Positions 59,332 through 64,000 of a stretch of DNA of 64,000 nt are shown piece after piece. The position numbers and the translations under genes are program-made. Source of the DNA: Echiichthys vipera (taxonomy: Eukaryota; Chordata; Actinopteri; Perciformes; Trachinidae); assembly GCA_963691815.1 (NCBI GenBank), contig OY829648.1, positions 20,864,193 through 20,928,192 of the forward strand, given 5' to 3'. Each line of letters begins with the position of its first letter. Positions within the stretch are counted from its first letter, which is position 1. Below the pieces are notes generated by a model. It did no database searches. It saw nothing but the letters and a program-made list of their open reading frames with translations, and was not told where the DNA came from.

Positions 59332-62300
59332 CTACTCGATAGGCTCGGCGGCTGCACCCCCTTCTCCCTCAGGCTTGGCCTTGTTGGATATGGAGTAATG
59401 GTAAGACCTCATTGACTCTTCAACTTTCTTGAAGTCAGGACGCTCCTCATGCCTGGTGAGAGAGGAGAGAGGAGGGCCGGAAACAACCGTTTGAAAGGTT
59501 GTGATTAAAGGAAGGCAATGTCACAAGATCTAAAAAGGTCACACCGCTGTCTGACACTGACAGAATAACAAATACAACACATTGGGACTACCAGGGCGAG
59601 CATGGGACTAAACGAACATTTCATGTCACGATTATCCTGGCCAAAATAATTGCAATTCATGATATTATCCCGCTAATCATAAAAATATACTTAAAGCTCT
59701 CAAAATGTCACCTGGAATTACTTTATCTTACATTTAGTTAAGAAACAAATATTTCTATTGCAGCACAGAGAGGACACACATCAACAAGAAAACTTATTTT
59801 TGCTGCACATCTCTTTGTTTTCCCACTGAATATCATTTTTAATTAAATTGAAGCTAAACTAACCAAGGTGCATAAGACTCAGACGATCAGTTTCTTACTT
59901 GTATGTCCAGCATTCTCTCATCAATGCGTATACTCTCTCTGGACATGCTGCCGGACAATCCATGCGGTCCCCATTGTCAATGAAGCGCATCACCTCTGGT
60001 CCTTTCATTTTCTAGACAAAATTGAGACAAAATAAGAGCTGTAATACAACTTAACGTGTACAACAGAAAGATGACTGCAAAAAAACTTGGTACCTTGTAA
60101 GGTTTCCCTCCAAAGGAAAAGGCCTCCCACATGGTGACACCAAAACTCCACACGTCACTTTTACTGGAGAATTTGTGGAAGTTTATACATTCTGGAGCGT
60201 ACCACTTCAGAGGCCATTTACCCGCAGTACGAGCCTGTACAACCCACCATGTATGACAACAAGCAACATGACAATGAAAGATCGCCTACATCAGTATTGA
60301 TAATCAGAGACAGCATGCTATATACAAAGGGCAAAGGGCCCTGGTAAGCTTTAACGATGGAGAAATGGTGCTTAAAGATCTGTTCATTTTCATTTTTAAT
60401 GCTACTTTTCTAATAGGTGATGTATATTTTTAACTGCATTATCACAGAAAACCAGGGGCAGATTAGGGCTGTTATGTAAATCTAGTCTGCCTGACTCACT
60501 GATCCTTTATCTGATTGAGAGTTGTGCAAGTTAGAATCTATGGCCCCGACCATGGCTCTGAAAGTAACCTAAATGTTTATGTTCATAGTGCTGTCGCTAG
60601 TGCTGAAGAAGCAGATGGATTTGTTTGCTCACAGGTGAGCCAATTATACAAGGTCAAAAAATGAAACTTGAATTAGACAGTATATCATTCAGTTGTATAT
60701 TATTTCCTTCAATTCATCAATTCACTGTTTACTTTGGTTTCCACAGAGCCGGTAACATCTTTGGGTTGGTATGTGTGTAGGGGGGAGCTCACCAATTCCC
60801 AAAAGCACTCAATTGAGGATGCAATATCTGTTTGTGTTAGCTTTAACGCTGATAATCCCCCCTTCTCCATCCTTTAGTGGTTCTATGTGTCACTTTGTCC
60901 TACAGTGTAACAATATGATGACATGCACCTTGTAATAGTTGTCATCTGCTCCGAGGGCCTTGGAGAGCCCAAAGTCACTGATTTTGGCGAACTGTTGGTT
61001 GACCAGCAGGACATTACGAGCTGCTAAGTCTCTGTGCACAAAGTTCTTCTCTTCCAGATACTTCATTCCCATAGACACCTGGTGCATCAGGTTGACAATG
61101 TTCTCCACAGTTACAGTATCCCTGTGAGGACGAAAACACTGCTCATCACAAAAATGAATATGAAAGAATATGTTGTTCTTGTTCTTTTAATCCCTTTTAA
61201 AAATGTGTTTTTTCCTTGAAATTGAAATCAAAGGTCTGAGGATAGAGGCTGTTCCAGACCCTGGTCCTACATAAAGCTGATGTGCTGCAAGATGATTAAA
61301 GAGATAAGAAAGAAGAACTTGCTGCACAAAAATGTTCATTTTAAATGTTGATTTCTTTCTTGTGAAATTCAGGATACTTTTACCCAACACCTTTTCGTAA
61401 CATAAAATAATGTTCAGAGAGACGTCACAAGTAGACACCACTACATCTTAAGGGATCACATGAAAAAAAAAAGAAAATCATCCTCTACGACTCAGAATTG
61501 TGATATTGAGCTGTGTAATCAAAACGTGACCTGAATCGCAGTATATGGTACTTTCCTGCAGGAGCAACTATACCTAAATCTATACTGATAATCATAAACC
61601 AGTGAACATCTTGTGAATATCAGCATCACTGTTGTGGCTGGTAATTATCAGAGACTCTAGATCTGCCCATGCTCAACTCACTTTTTGGTGGAGAGGAACT
61701 TGTTGAGAGGTCCGAAAGAGGCCATCTCCATGACTAGCATGAGATTTTCAGCGTTGCACAAACCCAGCATGCGGACGATGAAGGGGTTGTCCAGCTGGTG
61801 CATGATCTCTGCCTCCCTCATCATTTCCTCCTTCACCAGCTTCTCATTGTCACTCTTCAGCACTTTGATGGCTACATCTTTCTGGCCCCTGAGAGAAAAC
61901 ATTTTGGATGAGAGTCTGACCATCAAAGGGCATCTGTTCAGTAGTAAAACTTGTATTTGTTTTATAATGTCTCAGTCCTTACGATTCAGTCTTGAGGACT
62001 CCTTTCTTTACGCAGCCAAAGTTCCCAGAACCGAGCTCCACTTCATCGATCAGCAGCTGAGTCCTTTTGATGTTAAACTTCCTCACTTCATTCGGGTTGT
62101 GGTACGGGTTGAATTCAACGCAGTCCATCGGCAGAACTTCACGGTTCGAGGCGGCTACAAGCAAAGGTGCAAACCACATATAAATAAAAATGCAGTTGTT
62201 GGCAGGTTTTAACATGTGCTTTAAACTAAGCTATTAAACAGTTGGTATCATTTCCTATAGGCTCTTCAGTAGTTAACTATTTAACTGAGTTTGTTTTGTT

Positions 62301-64000
62301 TTCCTGGAAACACAGCTCAGTGGTGGAAAGTACTTAATTACAGTTTTAAAGTACTCGTACTTTACTTTTTTAAAGATCTTTTTAGCCTTTATTTGCCTTT
62401 TTTAGATAGGACAGCTTGAAGAATGACAGGGAACATGAGTTGGTAGGGGGTGACATGCAGCAAAGGGAATCGAACCCAGGCCGCTGCGTCGAGGAGTGCT
62501 AGCCTTGGTACATAGGGCGCCCGCTACTGAGCCACCAGGCACTTTTACTTACTTCTATTTAACTACATTTCAGGCAGAAATATTGTACTTTTTACTCCAC
62601 TACACTAGGATTTTTACACACAAACAAATGCTCAGTATACAAAATATGGTTCATAGTAACAAATTAATCTATCCAACAATAAATAAAGTACTTTAAAATC
62701 AGTCACTTTGGGAGAATGCATTTTATTTTTTATTTATAGATCGATTCGTTTTTATCTTATAGTTTTATTCTCACTTTACTGAACTATGTTTTATTTATTT
62801 TATTTACTTTCTAATATGTAGGAAATTTGCTCTTGGCGTTTTTTTTTCATGCTTTTATTTTATGGATTGCAGCACTTTGTCGATTCTAGTCTGTTCTTTG
62901 TTTTATGTTTTATGTCTTGTTTTTATTGTTCATATTGTGATGGATTCAGTTCAATTCAATTCAATTAAAAAAACTTTATATGTCCCTGAGGGGCAATTAG
63001 GAGGCATGTGTAGTAAAAAACACATGACGAACACAATACAATCATTCAAACAGACACATTATTCAGCACATCACATAACTAACTTTAAAAGTGAGAACAC
63101 TGTAGATCTGCAGTGATTGTTATTAAAATAGATTTGAGATTTGTTTCGTCTCTCGGCTGCAAAAGTAGTTTACCCTTGGCTATCAATAAAGTAACATTCC
63201 CCTCCACCAGCTAAAACAATCAAATGCTGATCATACCTAAATGTCATAATAATTTAATGTTAATATACTGTCATATACATGTATGTACATTTGGCTGGTT
63301 ATGGAGTATTTTGGCACTGTTGTATTGATACTTTTACTAAAGTAAAACCTCTGAATACTTCTTTCACCACTGACTGTATCATTGTTTTGTGCTGTTGTGT
63401 ATGTATTTTCTTCAGTTCAGTTTTGTGTATCTTAAAGGCCCATCAAGGGGCAGGCATTGCAAACATGCATGGGCTATATAGTCCGTGGTATGTGGTGTTG
63501 GTTCATTGTTCCTCAAAAATTAAACATAAAATAAATAAATAAATAACCCAGGAGTAATTTGGCTGCAAGCAGAATACAAAGCAGCCGATGTGTGTTTGAT
63601 GTTGCAGTATAACTGTGAAGTGGTGTGAGCTCGTTGTACTTCAGGTGACTGACCTCCAGGTGGCGGTGTGTATCTATTTGTGCCGGGTCGCCGCTGAAAG
63701 AGTTGCATTAAGATTAATGTCAGAAAAAAGAAACACATGCTGACTTAAACAGTGCAGAATTGTGTCTGTACTCACTGTTGCAGGGAGACTGGGTGTCTCT
63801 GAAAGATTACAAAACAGTTTATACCTATTAATTTGATTAACAAGGCTGAGTATTACAAATAACCCACAAAAGTGGCCTGGAAACATTATGTTGATATAAC
63901 TGAGAAAAGGAAATAAGATGTTCAGTACTTTCAGCAGCTTTTCCGTTAACACATGCCTCCCTGAGATTAGTCACCAGGCCATCAGCTTTCATCTTCAGAT
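59332..64000 (-). CDS. zap70: ZAP70 tyrosine kinase, partial (3' part)
   Basis: SYK-family cytoplasmic tyrosine kinase of T-cell receptor signalling. The 5' exons, including the N-SH2 domain, lie beyond the right edge. CDS exons: >64000-63929, 63798-63776, 63693-63654, 62154-61983, 61888-61682, 61121-60929, 60234-60094, 60011-59899, 59452-59332, with phases joining throughout. The first exon holds the C-SH2 end (LKMKADGLVTNLREACVN). Interdomain B is short. The kinase has GSGNFGCVKKG, DVAIKVLK, HRDLAARN and DFGLSKALGADDNYYK with the paired activation-loop tyrosines. AGKWPLKWYAPECINFHKFS and KMKGPEVM are closer to ZAP70 than to SYK as I recall them. The C-terminal extension (SNKAKPEGEGGAAAEPIE) also fits ZAP70, because SYK stops earlier. 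Confidence 0.93.
60235..60928. other. zap70 intron between DDNYYK and ARTAGKW exons
   Basis: About 700 bp with no recognised element. Confidence 0.6.
62385..62540 (-). mobile_element. tRNA-derived SINE, minus strand
   Basis: The reverse strand reads TGCCTGGTGGCTCAGTAGCG (box A region), then a clear box B GGGTTCGATTCC, then CTTTGCTGCATGTCACCCCC, and ends in AAAGGCAAATAAAGGC. It shares its body with the SINE at 55177-55353. It is inserted into an older dispersed repeat. Confidence 0.85.
62950..63045 (-). mobile_element. LINE 3' tail fragment
   Basis: (TTCAA)n tail words, then AAACTTTATATGTCCCTGAG and GGGCAATTAG. This is the reverse complement of a LINE 3' end like that at 48688. Confidence 0.65.
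63654..63798 (-). other. zap70: zap70 interdomain-B micro-exons (23 nt and 40 nt)
   Basis: Two tiny exons, 63798-63776 and 63693-63654, encode TPSLPAT and RRPGTNRYTPPPG. Their phases fit both neighbours (phase 1 in, phase 1 out), and acceptor and donor dinucleotides are present. The segment carries a YTPPP tyrosine, comparable in place to the YTPEP tyrosine of mammalian ZAP70. Confidence 0.8.

Larger units (their letters stand above)
62155..63653. other. zap70 intron (1.5 kb) with nested repeats
   Basis: Contains an AGTAAAAGTAC-type dispersed repeat (about 62320-62680) split by a SINE (62385-62540), a LINE tail (62950-63045) and another dispersed-repeat copy (about 63270-63375). No gene is supported. 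Confidence 0.7.

Noticed and set aside
60890..62215. SYK as an alternative name for the right-edge kinase
   Set aside because: The WPLKWYAPECINF, KMKGPEVM and VAIKVLK wording and the long C-terminal tail fit ZAP70 better than SYK.

Overview
This is a vertebrate nuclear genomic window, almost certainly from a ray-finned (teleost, probably percomorph) fish. It has long introns with GT/AG boundaries, CpG-rich promoters, and fish-type repeats: Tc1 elements, a DIRS-type tyrosine-recombinase retrotransposon, tRNA-derived SINEs, hAT-like MITEs and LINE tails. The species cannot be fixed from sequence alone.

Four protein-coding genes were rebuilt exon by exon, all on the minus strand. From high to low coordinate they are zap70 (partial, running off the right edge, 59332-64000), mob3a (52371-55868), mknk2 (33204-42695) and rexo1 (10182-25756). 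For each gene the exon phases join without a frame break. The three complete reading frames come to 1337 aa (rexo1), 486 aa (mknk2) and 216 aa (mob3a), close to the lengths I recall for the human proteins. REXO1, MKNK2 and MOB3A lie in the same region of human 19p13.3, so that part of the order is conserved synteny. ZAP70 next to MOB3A is not the human arrangement.

Region by region: 1-2294 holds no recognised gene. 2295-3668 is a decayed Tc1 transposon. About 4071-8550 is a decayed DIRS-like element (gag, RT, RNase H, tyrosine recombinase) with a retroposon nested in its recombinase gene. About 9130-25950 is rexo1; one intron contains a TA-flanked element carrying a 70-bp minisatellite, and exon 2 carries an in-frame 54-bp repeat. 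25960-30360 is intergenic, with a run of hAT-like MITEs. 30360-43720 is mknk2, including a long 3' UTR and a non-coding first exon. 43720-51780 is intergenic and repeat-rich, including an inverted Tc1 chimera. About 51780-57500 is mob3a. 57500-59265 is intergenic. 59265-64000 is the 3' part of zap70.

The four genes are ordinary conserved housekeeping or signalling genes (RNA exonuclease, MAPK-activated kinase for eIF4E, Hippo-type MOB adaptor, T-cell receptor kinase) and do not form one pathway. I found no convincing undescribed multi-gene system. The unusual content is in the mobile and tandem repeats and in a few details of gene structure.
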